Assembly (NCBI RefSeq): GCF_016616235.1
Contig: NZ_CP067100.1
Coordinates: 5,081,001 to 5,145,000 of the forward strand
Direction of reading: 5' to 3'
Source of the DNA: Bradyrhizobium diazoefficiens
Lineage (GTDB): Bacteria; Pseudomonadota; Alphaproteobacteria; Rhizobiales; Xanthobacteraceae
DNA: 64,000 bases
Shown here: in pieces, positions 26,106 to 33,140 of the stretch
Position numbering within the stretch: the first letter of the stretch is position 1
Layout: each line of letters begins with the position of its first letter
Made by a program: the position numbers and the translations under genes
Notes under the pieces: model-generated
Database searches by the model: none
What the model was told of the DNA's origin: nothing
The model's input: the letters and a program-made list of their open reading frames with translations, nothing else

Positions 26106-26363
26106 ATGACCAAGGCAGAGAACCGAGCGGCCGCCAAGGCGTATCACCAGGAGCGGATGCGCAAGATCAGCGAAGAGGCGCGCGCCAAAGCGGTCGAGGC
26201 AGAGCTCGGCGAGCTGGATCTATTCCGCCGATACCTCATGCAAGGCGGGCTCGGCCACACCCGGCCGCTGATCGATGCGATCGACGACTATGCCGAGCAA
26301 ATCACCGGGGATCGGACCGCGCTGCACGGGAAGCCCTCAAGCATCGGGCCAGCAAGGCGCTGA
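26106..26363 (+). CDS. Small hypothetical protein
   Basis: The product of 85 residues starts with a basic, Ala/Glu-rich helix (MTKAENRAAAKAYHQERMRKISEEARAKA) and continues with LMQGGLGHTRPLIDAIDDYAEQITGDRTALHGK. The second part reads like a conserved rhizobial protein, though I know no function. The start has GATGGCGGC upstream. It stands alone between the chimeric ORF and two hairpins. Confidence 0.5.
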   Translation: MTKAENRAAAKAYHQERMRKISEEARAKAVEAELGELDLFRRYLMQGGLGHTRPLIDAIDDYAEQITGDRTALHGKPSSIGPARR

Positions 26364-26405
26364 TGTCCTGGTCCCGCAAGCTGAAGAGAGATCAATAAGA
26401 GGATG

Positions 26406-26464
26406 ACACGCCCAAGCTTGGATCCCCAAAAGACGGCCCCGACCCTGGGGGTTCTTGGGCGTGT
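26406..26464. other. Long inverted repeat, terminator or structured RNA
   Basis: ACACGCCCAAG at 26406-26416 pairs perfectly with CTTGGGCGTGT at 26454-26464. Within the 37-base loop, GATCCCC and GGGGGTTC can pair as well, so a long extended hairpin is possible. No T-run follows. It could terminate the gene at 26106 or be part of a structured RNA. Confidence 0.45.
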
Positions 26465-26595
26465 GAGAGGGCCAGGGCCGTTGGAGGTGCTCGGGCGGTA
26501 ATGGGATCGCCAAGCGTTGCCACCTTATCCCGCCATCACGGCGTTCCTCTGTTCGGTTCAGCATCAAGTACGGCCGCTTCAGAGCAGGCAAAGAG

Positions 26596-26613
26596 GCCGC
26601 CCGCTGAGGCGGC
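26596..26613. terminator. GC hairpin, possible terminator
   Basis: GCCGCC and GGCGGC flank a six-base loop (CGCTGA). It lies 38 bases beyond the stop of the leftward small Tat protein gene at 26651, so it could end that transcript. No T-run is present. Confidence 0.35.
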
Positions 26614-26650
26614 GTGAAACTACGGTGCCAGGAAAAACTGGCAACTCGGC

Positions 26651-26845
26651 TCATTGCGAGTTGTTATTCTGACCTTGATCATTCTGATTGCCGTCGGAAT
26701 GCACCACGCGACCACCGGATGATGCGATCGCGCCTGACGTCAACGACGTCGAGAGCAGCACAGTCATGGCTGGAGGCGTTACGGCTGCAAACTTCCCACA
26801 GATCTTCAAAAATTCTCGCCGATCGTTGTCTTCCATCTCAGACAT
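26651..26845 (-). CDS. Small twin-arginine leader protein with Asn/Gln/Gly-rich tail (paralogue 1)
   Basis: The product has 64 residues. It begins MSEMEDNDRREFLKICGKFA, a twin-arginine (RRxFLK) leader. A hydrophobic segment follows (VTPPAMTVLLSTSLTS) and a possible cleavage site after GAIA, leaving a tail of about 25 polar residues (GGRVVHSDGNQNDQGQ and similar). The same leader occurs in the genes at 43109-43591 and 48230-48451, so it is a real family. All three have an AT-rich stretch shortly upstream. Export of so short a mature part by Tat would be unusual; it might instead remain membrane-anchored. Function unknown. Confidence 0.7.
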   Translation of the reverse strand: MSEMEDNDRREFLKICGKFAAVTPPAMTVLLSTSLTSGAIASSGGRVVHSDGNQNDQGQNNNSQ

Positions 26846-26880
26846 GGTATCACTCCATGTGCTCTGGATATTTTCAACGG

Positions 26881-26930
26881 CTTATAATTAAACTATTTAT
26901 CCAGATTATAAATAAAATAATGCGCAGCTT
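26881..26930. promoter_or_regulatory. AT-rich island upstream of the small Tat protein gene
   Basis: Fifty bases of almost pure A and T (TATAATTAAACTATTTATCC and TTATAAATAAAATAATG) lie 36 bases before the start at 26845, in otherwise GC-rich DNA. It is a likely promoter and silencer target, like the islands at 43606, 48508 and others. Confidence 0.5.
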
Positions 26931-27044
26931 TGATCACGAAGTGTAGCACAGCAGCCAAGCTGTCTCTTTCCTGCGCATAGGAACATTCCGGGAAACGAGA
27001 ACAGAGGCTCCCCAGCGTGAACCGCCGGGCCGCTTGTCAGTGGC

Positions 27045-27329
27045 TCAGCCGTGCTGCGGCGGTTGTAGCTGCTCCAGTGCACCCTCGATCACTCGGAGGT
27101 CCTCAAGTAAAGCATCTCTTGAATGAGCCGGGTCAACGCCCGATGTGGACTCTAGCTCTTCGAGCAACTGGCGCCGGAGCTCTCGCATATTCTCCAAGGC
27201 TTGACGGTTCTTCAGGCGCACGTAAGCCGAAACGATCGATTCAATGCTTGTTGCCAACGGGTAGGTCCCAATACACAATTCTAAAACAGGTTGTATCGTA
27301 ACCCTTCCGGGAAAATCTGGTATATACAC
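27045..27329 (-). CDS. Small hypothetical protein, helical
   Basis: The frame (94 residues from a GTG at 27329) has a convincing core: TSIESIVSAYVRLKNRQALENMRELRRQLLEELES and DALLEDLRVIEGALEQL, two amphipathic helices. The first 20 or so residues read less naturally and no ribosome site precedes the GTG, so the true start probably lies further in. No family is recognised. It reads leftward toward the small Tat gene but lies on the far side of its AT-rich island. Confidence 0.45.
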   Translation of the reverse strand: MYIPDFPGRVTIQPVLELCIGTYPLATSIESIVSAYVRLKNRQALENMRELRRQLLEELESTSGVDPAHSRDALLEDLRVIEGALEQLQPPQHG

Positions 27330-27469
27330 TTTTTCGTTAGGGAAGAGAGCGCGGCATGGCTGAGGACCGACTGAGCGCGAGAGGACGTCTAAATTCGGCC
27401 GTTGTGTAACTTTTGATACGTTGCGCGCCCATGGATCCTGCTACTCTCCCGAGACCGCGGGGGCAAAGC

Positions 27470-27709
27470 ATGGAGAATCTGAAGAACGCGCTGGGAGAGC
27501 TCGAAGCGCCGATTTGTCCCGACTGCCACGTCAACATGAGGTGGTTTCGATCAGAGCTGGTGCGAGACACGCCGGTGATGATCGCTCACCTCTTCGTCTG
27601 CCCAAATTGCAAACGCGCTCAGCGGACTGAAACGAAGTTCACATCGCGCTCGGTTCCACCAGAAAAACTGGCTGCGCCCCGCTTCCGTGTGATCGCAGGG
27701 GGCAAATAA
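27470..27709 (+). CDS. Small zinc-ribbon protein
   Basis: From ATG 27470 the product has 79 residues with two CxxC pairs: EAPICPDCHVNMRWFRSEL and HLFVCPNCKRAQRTET. The spacing of about 26 residues is right for a zinc ribbon. A GGGGGCAAAG stretch precedes the ATG. An in-frame ATG at 27431 is a possible longer start. Such proteins are common orphans in Bradyrhizobium; the window has several (22127, 25204, 42484). No function is known to me. Confidence 0.7.
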   Translation: MENLKNALGELEAPICPDCHVNMRWFRSELVRDTPVMIAHLFVCPNCKRAQRTETKFTSRSVPPEKLAAPRFRVIAGGK

Positions 27710-27727
27710 GTCACCGACTAAGGCCGC

Positions 27728-27835
27728 CTACAATTGCGAAACCAAGAGGGCAACGCATGCGATCACCGTTGCCGTGCTGAAGGTCACTACGACAAGGGCT
27801 TGTTCGCTGCGGGCTTTCAGTGCGGCATCATCCAT
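27728..27835 (-). CDS. Possible single-span membrane peptide
   Basis: ATG 27835 reads 35 residues: MDDAALKARSEQALVV, then a hydrophobic span VVTFSTATVIACVALLVSQL. The longer frame upstream does not look coding. The ribosome site is weak. The pattern of a short polar start and one membrane span is common for small rhizobial proteins, but the evidence is slight. Confidence 0.3.
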   Translation of the reverse strand: MDDAALKARSEQALVVVTFSTATVIACVALLVSQL

Positions 27836-28094
27836 CGATGTCCAACCGAAGAAAGCCCATCTGGTTTCTTGGAATCTAACCTTTGTTAATCTCGCTCCAG
27901 AACAAAATAGGGCCACTGAGGTCGGAAACAGGCCAGTGCCTGGCTCATGCCATGCCACCTCACTCGTCCGGCAGCTCCTCGCCCCGATGCAGCGTGATCG
28001 GCGCGGAGTTCGCACGCGCTGTGGATGCGAATACCGTGGCCACGCTGCCTCGGAAGGTGGTAGGCGTGCTTCTTTTTACGACCTGCCGAAGATC

Positions 28095-28310
28095 TTAGGC
28101 TGATCTATGCCGGTTCAGCAGATGAACCAAAGCTCGCCGGCCGACGTACGTCAGCTCGCCGAGCGAAACCTTGCCACCTCGCGCGGCTTCGATCAGCCGC
28201 TCCGCAATATATTTGCGGCTTTCGTGGTCACCGCCGTGTGGCAGCTCAGCACAGACCTCTTCGAGTACGACGTCCATGTTCGCCCGAGTGCGATCATCGA
28301 ATTGGTCCAT
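28095..28310 (-). CDS. Conserved small hypothetical protein
   Basis: The product has 71 residues: MDQFDDRTRANMDVVLEEVC, then GGDHESRKYIAERLIEAARGGKVSLGELTYVGRRALVHL. I recognise this as a widespread rhizobial family of about 70-80 residues without a known role. The ATG has a good GGAGATGGGGC ribosome site. It lies downstream of the zinc-motif protein and the coupled small ORF on the same strand, with about 190 bases between. Confidence 0.75.
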   Translation of the reverse strand: MDQFDDRTRANMDVVLEEVCAELPHGGDHESRKYIAERLIEAARGGKVSLGELTYVGRRALVHLLNRHRSA

Positions 28311-28498
28311 GCCCCATCTCCGAAGGCGACATCGCCACTATAGTAAGCCGTTCCGACAGGAGGGTACAAACACTCCTTGCAGCAAAGGTTAAGCCGCGGC
28401 TCTTGCGCGCCCGATGCCTTGACTTTGTGCCTGATCTTCCCGATCAGCCGCAGCGTGGTCTTCATTTCTTCGGACGCGCGTGCTCATCGTTCGACTTC

Positions 28499-28645
28499 TC
28501 AATAATTGCTCCTTTTTCCTGCGAGCGGACGATCCTTCGCGGCAGACCGCCGGGCGTGATGGCACGCGCTTTTCCGCCGTGCGCGCGATTTCGTCGTCTC
28601 GCCGGTGACGCGGTTTCTGACCGCGGGCGCGAACGAAAACGTCAT
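28499..28645 (-). CDS. Small basic protein, translationally coupled to the upstream gene
   Basis: The ATG at 28645 overlaps the stop of the preceding gene (TAATG) and reads 48 residues, rich in Arg and Lys: MTFSFAPAVRNRVTGETTKS, ending LAGKRSNY. The overlap suggests coupled translation. The composition would suit a nucleic-acid-binding peptide, but no family is recognised. It is too short to be called from length alone. Confidence 0.4.
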   Translation of the reverse strand: MTFSFAPAVRNRVTGETTKSRARRKSACHHARRSAAKDRPLAGKRSNY

Positions 28646-30081
28646 TAATAGATCGACTCCGGTGACCACAGGCCTGTCTTGATCGTCTCTCCCCGCGTCG
28701 TCCTCCCCTCAGCGAAAATGGGCACGTCGAGCGACAGCGGCGCCCGGGCGCTGCCATAGTCCTTATCGGAGAACATATCGTTGTGCTGCTTCTTGAACTC
28801 CTTCATGCGAACGGGGACATCCTCCCGCCGAAGCTTGCGGTCCACAAGAGCCAGAAAGATATTGCCGACGACGTCCATTCGATCCGCATCCGACCAGTGG
28901 TGAGGAGTGAGGCTAAGAAGCCACTCAGTGTCGCCCTCTTGCGGGATGTAAAGCGGGACATCGCTGCGGACAAAGTCGGCTGGGGCGGCGAGCGTGAGAC
29001 CTGGCACGCGAGCAATAGTGTTGCCGCTCATGAAGCTTCGTATCGTCGCCGGATTCCGCAGGGCACGCATAAAGCGTTCGTTGATGTCAGGTCGAGTTCG
29101 ACGCACCGTTCTCCATTGTGCGTACGTAATCGTTGGTCTCTTGCCGTCTCTTGGCGTCGTCAGATCGCCGACGCTCATCCCTGTCAGCAACCCACGCTCC
29201 ACGTTGTCCAGCATTTGAGGCGTGACAGGCGCGCCCGCGAATGTGCGATTGCACGTGAGGCAGAATCGAGAACCATTCGATGGCTTGATACCGGTATTCT
29301 CGATGGAGAGCTCATGACCGTATTTGCAATGGCTGATCCGTCGCTTTCGAGACGCGACCACGACGGCAACCTTGGCATTGCGTTCAATGATGGGCCTGAG
29401 CCTCGACTCCAAATCTGGATTGTTTTTTAGGGCAAGCCTGAAGCGGATCGCATCCCATGCACCGAGGAGCTTTCTCAGCGAAGCTCCCTTGATGAGCCAA
29501 GATTCGATCAGCGCAATGTCGTCGGCCGAGAGGAATCGGGACCCGCTTGACAAAGTCAACCGCTCAACATTCGCAGGCGGCGCAATGACGTCTGCTTCCT
29601 CAGCAAAATAGCGGCCGACCCCCTGCCACCTCCGAGCGCAAGCTTCGCACCATCGATGGTCGTACCTGCGCTCCGCCTGCATACGAGCGATAATCTCGGG
29701 CGACAGCGGATGCCCTTGATTGCAAGCCGTGCGATCTGTCGTGCGTTTGACGATCCCATCCTGGATTCGGGACTTGCTGTTTGCCTCCACAAGTGCAAGT
29801 GCTTTCGCGCCCCATTCCGGATTCAACTCGCAGTGCTTGCGGAACGCATCGGCCGAGCAAATCGGCGGTTCGCCGGCGCCGCCCGTGAGCATCCGAAGCG
29901 AATGGCCGGCTTCTAGCCTCGCCATGAACGTGTCAGCTTCGGTCGGGTTCATGGTGAACACTTCACCATTCACTATTGCGGAAAAGCAGCCGTGACAAAA
30001 CTTGCGAGGACGAGAACGACCCCCATAACCGAAGCTGGACAGCGGTAAGTTCTGCTCACATCGACGACACTGTTGCATCAT
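28645..30081 (-). CDS. Hypothetical protein with several zinc-finger-like motifs, phage or island type
   Basis: The product (478 residues) begins at the ATG after GGAGACAGTC, earlier than which the frame is not convincing. Cysteine/histidine groups occur three times: CRRCEQNLPLSSFGYGG with CHGC near the start, CNQGHPLSPE with CEAC, and CKYGHELSIENTG with CLTC. The CxxGH...CxxC type is known from HNH-nuclease-like and DNA-binding phage proteins. No HNH catalytic core is evident. The C-terminal part (DADRMDVVGNIFLALVDRKLRREDV, then PLSLDVPIFAEGRTTRGETI) resembles polymerase sigma-like phage proteins, but weakly. Function unknown; likely acts on nucleic acid. Confidence 0.65.
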   Translation of the reverse strand: MMQQCRRCEQNLPLSSFGYGGRSRPRKFCHGCFSAIVNGEVFTMNPTEADTFMARLEAGHSLRMLTGGAGEPPICSADAFRKHCELNPEWGAKALALVEANSKSRIQDGIVKRTTDRTACNQGHPLSPEIIARMQAERRYDHRWCEACARRWQGVGRYFAEEADVIAPPANVERLTLSSGSRFLSADDIALIESWLIKGASLRKLLGAWDAIRFRLALKNNPDLESRLRPIIERNAKVAVVVASRKRRISHCKYGHELSIENTGIKPSNGSRFCLTCNRTFAGAPVTPQMLDNVERGLLTGMSVGDLTTPRDGKRPTITYAQWRTVRRTRPDINERFMRALRNPATIRSFMSGNTIARVPGLTLAAPADFVRSDVPLYIPQEGDTEWLLSLTPHHWSDADRMDVVGNIFLALVDRKLRREDVPVRMKEFKKQHNDMFSDKDYGSARAPLSLDVPIFAEGRTTRGETIKTGLWSPESIY

Positions 30082-30415
30082 GACTGTCTCCTGTTGAGAA
30101 AAAGCAGAATGCGCACCCCGGAGCCGAGTCCTGATTCGCGGCGGCGCAGCGACCGCCGCAGCCATCAGGATTTCTCATTCAGCGCGAACAGCATTTGAGT
30201 CGCAGGAGGACTGCAGGCATGCAGGCCGCTCATGCCATCCCGCCTTGCTGCCTGTCCTGGGTGGCCTGTTCCAGCAGCCCATCAGCATCGCCAATGCGGA
30301 TTCGGCGGGGTCTCGCTCCCGGTCGTTCAGCTCGCCAAGAAGGACAGAGGTTAAGGCCCATCGGGTCCGCCCCGGCGGAACGTGGAGGCTCCAGCCTCGT
30401 TGATGCTCAGGAGTT
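30082..30415. other. Intergenic region with two consecutive hairpins
   Basis: This 334-base gap separates the leftward zinc-motif gene and a rightward small membrane protein gene. Near its end, TCCGCC-CC-GGCGGA (30366-30379) and GAGGCT-CC-AGCCTC (30385-30398) form two short inverted repeats in tandem, 21-50 bases before the next start. They may shape the leader of that transcript or end an antisense one. No ORF in the gap reads convincingly. Confidence 0.4.
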
Positions 30416-30418
30416 ATG

Positions 30419-30568
30419 ATGAGCTTTAGCGACTGGCGCTTTTACGGGTTCGTGGCTGGCTGCTTGGTTGCAGCAGCGCTACTTCTTGCATTGCTTATAG
30501 GGGGCGAGGTCGCCGGCCCGCAAGTTGCTGAGGTGCATCATCATCCGACGTCAGAAAATCGAGACTGA
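30419..30568 (+). CDS. Small single-span membrane protein
   Basis: Forty-nine residues begin MSFSDWRFYGFVAGCLVAAA, continue through a hydrophobic span (LLLALLIGGEV) and end in a polar tail with three histidines in a row (AEVHHHPTSENRD). A clear AGGAG ribosome site lies five bases upstream; an ATG three bases earlier is the alternative. Too short to be found by length, but start site and membrane span agree. No family recognised. Confidence 0.6.
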   Translation: MSFSDWRFYGFVAGCLVAAALLLALLIGGEVAGPQVAEVHHHPTSENRD

Positions 30569-30636
30569 GTTTATTTTTTCAACAACGCCCGTTATTGCCT
30601 CGAAAGGCACACGGCAGCCGTCCAGGATCTAGTGTG

Positions 30637-31044
30637 ATGATGAACGACAACTCTATTTCCAAGCCGGCCAGCGCCGCTCAACTAGCGGCAGAAAAGATGT
30701 TTCGCCAAGCTGAACCCGAGGTTTCAGAATACATAAAGGCGCAGCAAGCGTTCGGCGCTAATCGGGAGCGGCTCCGGGACGAGCGGCTTGCCCGTGAGGC
30801 GGTGGCTCCCACCCATTTGGCCCCAACTCCCGAATTGCCCGACGACACGCCTCTTGCAAACGTGCGTCTGCCATCGCGTGTACAAAACGCGCTTTGGGCC
30901 GCCGGCTTCAAAACGGTCGGGGAGGTCCGCGATGCGACTGACAAAACGCTAGTGAGCTTGCAAGATCTCGGTAAGAAGTCAGTATCGGAGCTGCGCGACA
31001 CCCTCGGCCTGCCTTCGACAGAAGGAGTGAGACCCTGCCGATAG
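30637..31044 (+). CDS. Orphan protein resembling the RNA polymerase alpha C-terminal domain
   Basis: From ATG 30637 the product has 135 residues. The first half is a polar helix-rich linker. The second half (PLANVRLPSRVQNALWAAGFKTVGEVRDATDKTLVSLQDLGKKSVSEL, then RDTLGLPS) matches the alpha-CTD helix-hairpin-helix fold, including the LGKKS segment that in RNA polymerase touches DNA UP elements and activators. There is no N-terminal assembly domain. It could bind DNA or compete with alpha for activators; this is inference. Ribosome site AGGATC precedes the start. Confidence 0.75.
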   Translation: MMNDNSISKPASAAQLAAEKMFRQAEPEVSEYIKAQQAFGANRERLRDERLAREAVAPTHLAPTPELPDDTPLANVRLPSRVQNALWAAGFKTVGEVRDATDKTLVSLQDLGKKSVSELRDTLGLPSTEGVRPCR

Positions 31045-31257
31045 TACTTGCGAGTCTATCTCGGACAGCTTTTGCCTGCGCATCAGGCCGTGTACCTATA
31101 AACCCGGCGGCGTCATGTGAGTGGTGCCTACGTCGAATTGCTCGTTTAGCGACCAAGTTTGTGCAGCAGCACAGTATGTCGCGATGGGCCAACAGCAGAC
31201 TGAGCATCGAACGCCTTATTGCTGCTATCATGAATGAGGAGCGGGAGGTCCGGCGCG

Positions 31258-31857
31258 TCAATCGAGATACTTGCGAAGGATTTCGATGAGCCGATCCGGC
31301 CCCGTCTGCGGCGGCATGAAGCCGAGGTATTCGCCGTTCCGTCCCATCAAATAAATGACACCCGAGTGATCGATGGAATACTCGCCGCTCCGATTGTCTT
31401 CCATCTTCCCGTAGTACGCCTTGTAGGAATTGGCGAGTTCCTTGATTGTTTTGGAAGATCCAGTCAGCCCGATGAAGCTGGGGTGAAACGCTTCAAGGTA
31501 GTCCGCAAGCACGTCCGTGTCACGTTCGGGGTCGATCGTAATGAAGATCGGTTGAATGCTTTCGGCTTTGGAACCGAGCGCGTCCAGCGCCTGCGTGATT
31601 GCCATTAGGTCGGTCGGGCAGACGTCAGGGCAGAAGGTGTATCCAAAATAGATGATCATCAGCTTGCCACGAAACTCGGTGTCGCTGCGTATCTTTCCGT
31701 GCTGGTCAGATAGGCTGAACGTTCCACCGATTGGCCCCCGGGCGTACATCAGATCGTCCATCATCTCCGCGGCCGAGGGTTGCGGCTCGGCGATCGCCAT
31801 CGCAGCGCCAATAACCGACGCTGCCACAACAAACACGCACGCCGCCAGCTTGGTCAT
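31258..31857 (-). CDS. SCO1/SenC family copper chaperone
   Basis: The product of 199 residues has a signal peptide and the thioredoxin-like SCO fold. The copper ligands are visible: Cys76 and Cys80 in FCPDVCPTD, and His164 in IDHSGVIYL. SCO1 proteins deliver copper to the CuA site of cytochrome c oxidase or act as thiol reductases in the periplasm. It follows the Tat-exported metallo-hydrolase gene by 15 bases on the same strand, so the two are probably co-transcribed. Confidence 0.94.
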   Translation of the reverse strand: MTKLAACVFVVAASVIGAAMAIAEPQPSAAEMMDDLMYARGPIGGTFSLSDQHGKIRSDTEFRGKLMIIYFGYTFCPDVCPTDLMAITQALDALGSKAESIQPIFITIDPERDTDVLADYLEAFHPSFIGLTGSSKTIKELANSYKAYYGKMEDNRSGEYSIDHSGVIYLMGRNGEYLGFMPPQTGPDRLIEILRKYLD

Positions 31858-31872
31858 CGCGCGTCCCGTTAA

Positions 31873-32982
31873 TCAGATACCGAACGTTATCCGTGTGCCC
31901 GTCGTTGTAGTGAGCACTTTGCCCGGCATCTGGCGCTGCGCTTCCTGGATGAAGTTCAGCCCGCTACAGTGCATCGGGATCACCACGTCAGGATTAAGGT
32001 TGGCGATCTCAGCGACAACCTTCGTGAGATAGTCAGCCGGTGCCGGCCCGAGATGGAAGCCGCCCATGATGGCATGAACCTTGTCAATACCGGACACTGC
32101 CATCGCCTGGCGCACCGAATTGACGATGCCGACATGGCCGCAGGAAGAGATGACGATTAGGCCCTTGTCTCTCAGATTGAAGCAGGTCGCGTGCTCATGG
32201 ATATGTTCGTCGGGCACGACCTTGCCTTCCATCTCTGCCGGCAAATAGTGGCTGGCATTGCAGCCGGCACCGTCCTTGATCTGAAATCCCACCAAGCTGT
32301 TCGGAAGCACTTTCTCGATGCTGCTGCGGGTAATCTTGCCGGTGGTGAAGGCCTGACCTCCGATCACGACTGGAGCTTCGCACAGCACAACCTTCACGTT
32401 TTGTTTGACAATGTCCCGGCGGTCGAGAGTGCCAAAGTCGGCGAGGTCGCCTCCGGCACCCATCTTAACGTAGCGCGGGCAAAAATTGTCCTCGCCGCCG
32501 GCATACATTGTGAGGTCAACCGGTAGATCCTTGCGGTGCCGCTCCAGGAAGCCGAGCAGGCCGCCCCAATGGTCAAAGTGGCCGTGGCTCATGATCAGCG
32601 CGTCGATTTTAGAAGGATCGAGCCTGAGAAGCTCCATGTTGCCGTTGATCGCTTCGGGTGTCCAACCGAAATCGAGAAGGAAAGTTTTCCTCTCATTGCC
32701 GCGCTGCGGCTCCAGGTACAGCGACAACCCCCATTCGCTATGCAATGGCCGCTTCGGATCGGTCGATCGGCCGGGCTCGGTCCTCACCCCGCTCACATCT
32801 TGCGGCTTAAAGAAGATGTCGCTCGCGCTGTCGACGAGAACCCTGACGGTGAGCTTGTCGACCGTTGGGATCTCGATCGAGCCCGCCTTGGCCACCTCCC
32901 AACAGGAAAAGCTGCCTGTCGCGGCCGTAAGCGTCAGCCCAGCAGAAAACTTTAAAGCATCACGTCGGCTGAAATTTATCAT
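31873..32982 (-). CDS. Tat-exported MBL-fold metallohydrolase
   Basis: The protein of 369 residues starts with a twin-arginine leader (INFSRRDALKFSAGLTL). The metallo-beta-lactamase motif MSHGHFDHWGG holds His133, His135, Asp137 and His138. Overall it resembles the subgroup annotated as dihydropterin ribofuranosyl-aminobenzene-phosphate synthase-like hydrolases, whose bacterial roles are mostly unknown. The ATG at 32982 has GGAGAATTGG upstream; the frame extends seven codons further without a better start. A periplasmic place agrees with the SCO1 gene following it. Confidence 0.92.
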   Translation of the reverse strand: MINFSRRDALKFSAGLTLTAATGSFSCWEVAKAGSIEIPTVDKLTVRVLVDSASDIFFKPQDVSGVRTEPGRSTDPKRPLHSEWGLSLYLEPQRGNERKTFLLDFGWTPEAINGNMELLRLDPSKIDALIMSHGHFDHWGGLLGFLERHRKDLPVDLTMYAGGEDNFCPRYVKMGAGGDLADFGTLDRRDIVKQNVKVVLCEAPVVIGGQAFTTGKITRSSIEKVLPNSLVGFQIKDGAGCNASHYLPAEMEGKVVPDEHIHEHATCFNLRDKGLIVISSCGHVGIVNSVRQAMAVSGIDKVHAIMGGFHLGPAPADYLTKVVAEIANLNPDVVIPMHCSGLNFIQEAQRQMPGKVLTTTTGTRITFGI

Positions 32983-33085
32983 GACCAATTCTCCATTCGG
33001 CATTTTCCGGCCGGCGAAGATTATCCCTCAATTACAGGCGCAATCTATTCCGCTGTCAACGCAATAGGGGATCGTCTCAGCTGAC

Positions 33086-33107
33086 GTCGGTTGTGGGTCA
33101 CAAGCGG
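33086..33107 (+). repeat. Dispersed intergenic repeat copy
   Basis: A GTCGGTT-GTGGGTCA-CAAGCGG stretch. Related copies lie at 36728, 37380 and 40203 in other gaps; the shared core is GGGTCA flanked by CGCT/AGCG-like arms. Confidence 0.45.
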
Positions 33108-33140
33108 GGGTCGGGGCGGAATCGACGCTCCGGAACTTAT

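Noticed and set aside
28193..28465. Minus-strand ORF of 90 residues starting MKTTLRLIGKIRHKV
   Set aside because: It overlaps the better-supported small gene at 28095-28310 by 118 bases and its second half reads like a frame shadow. The first 40 residues could be a remnant.
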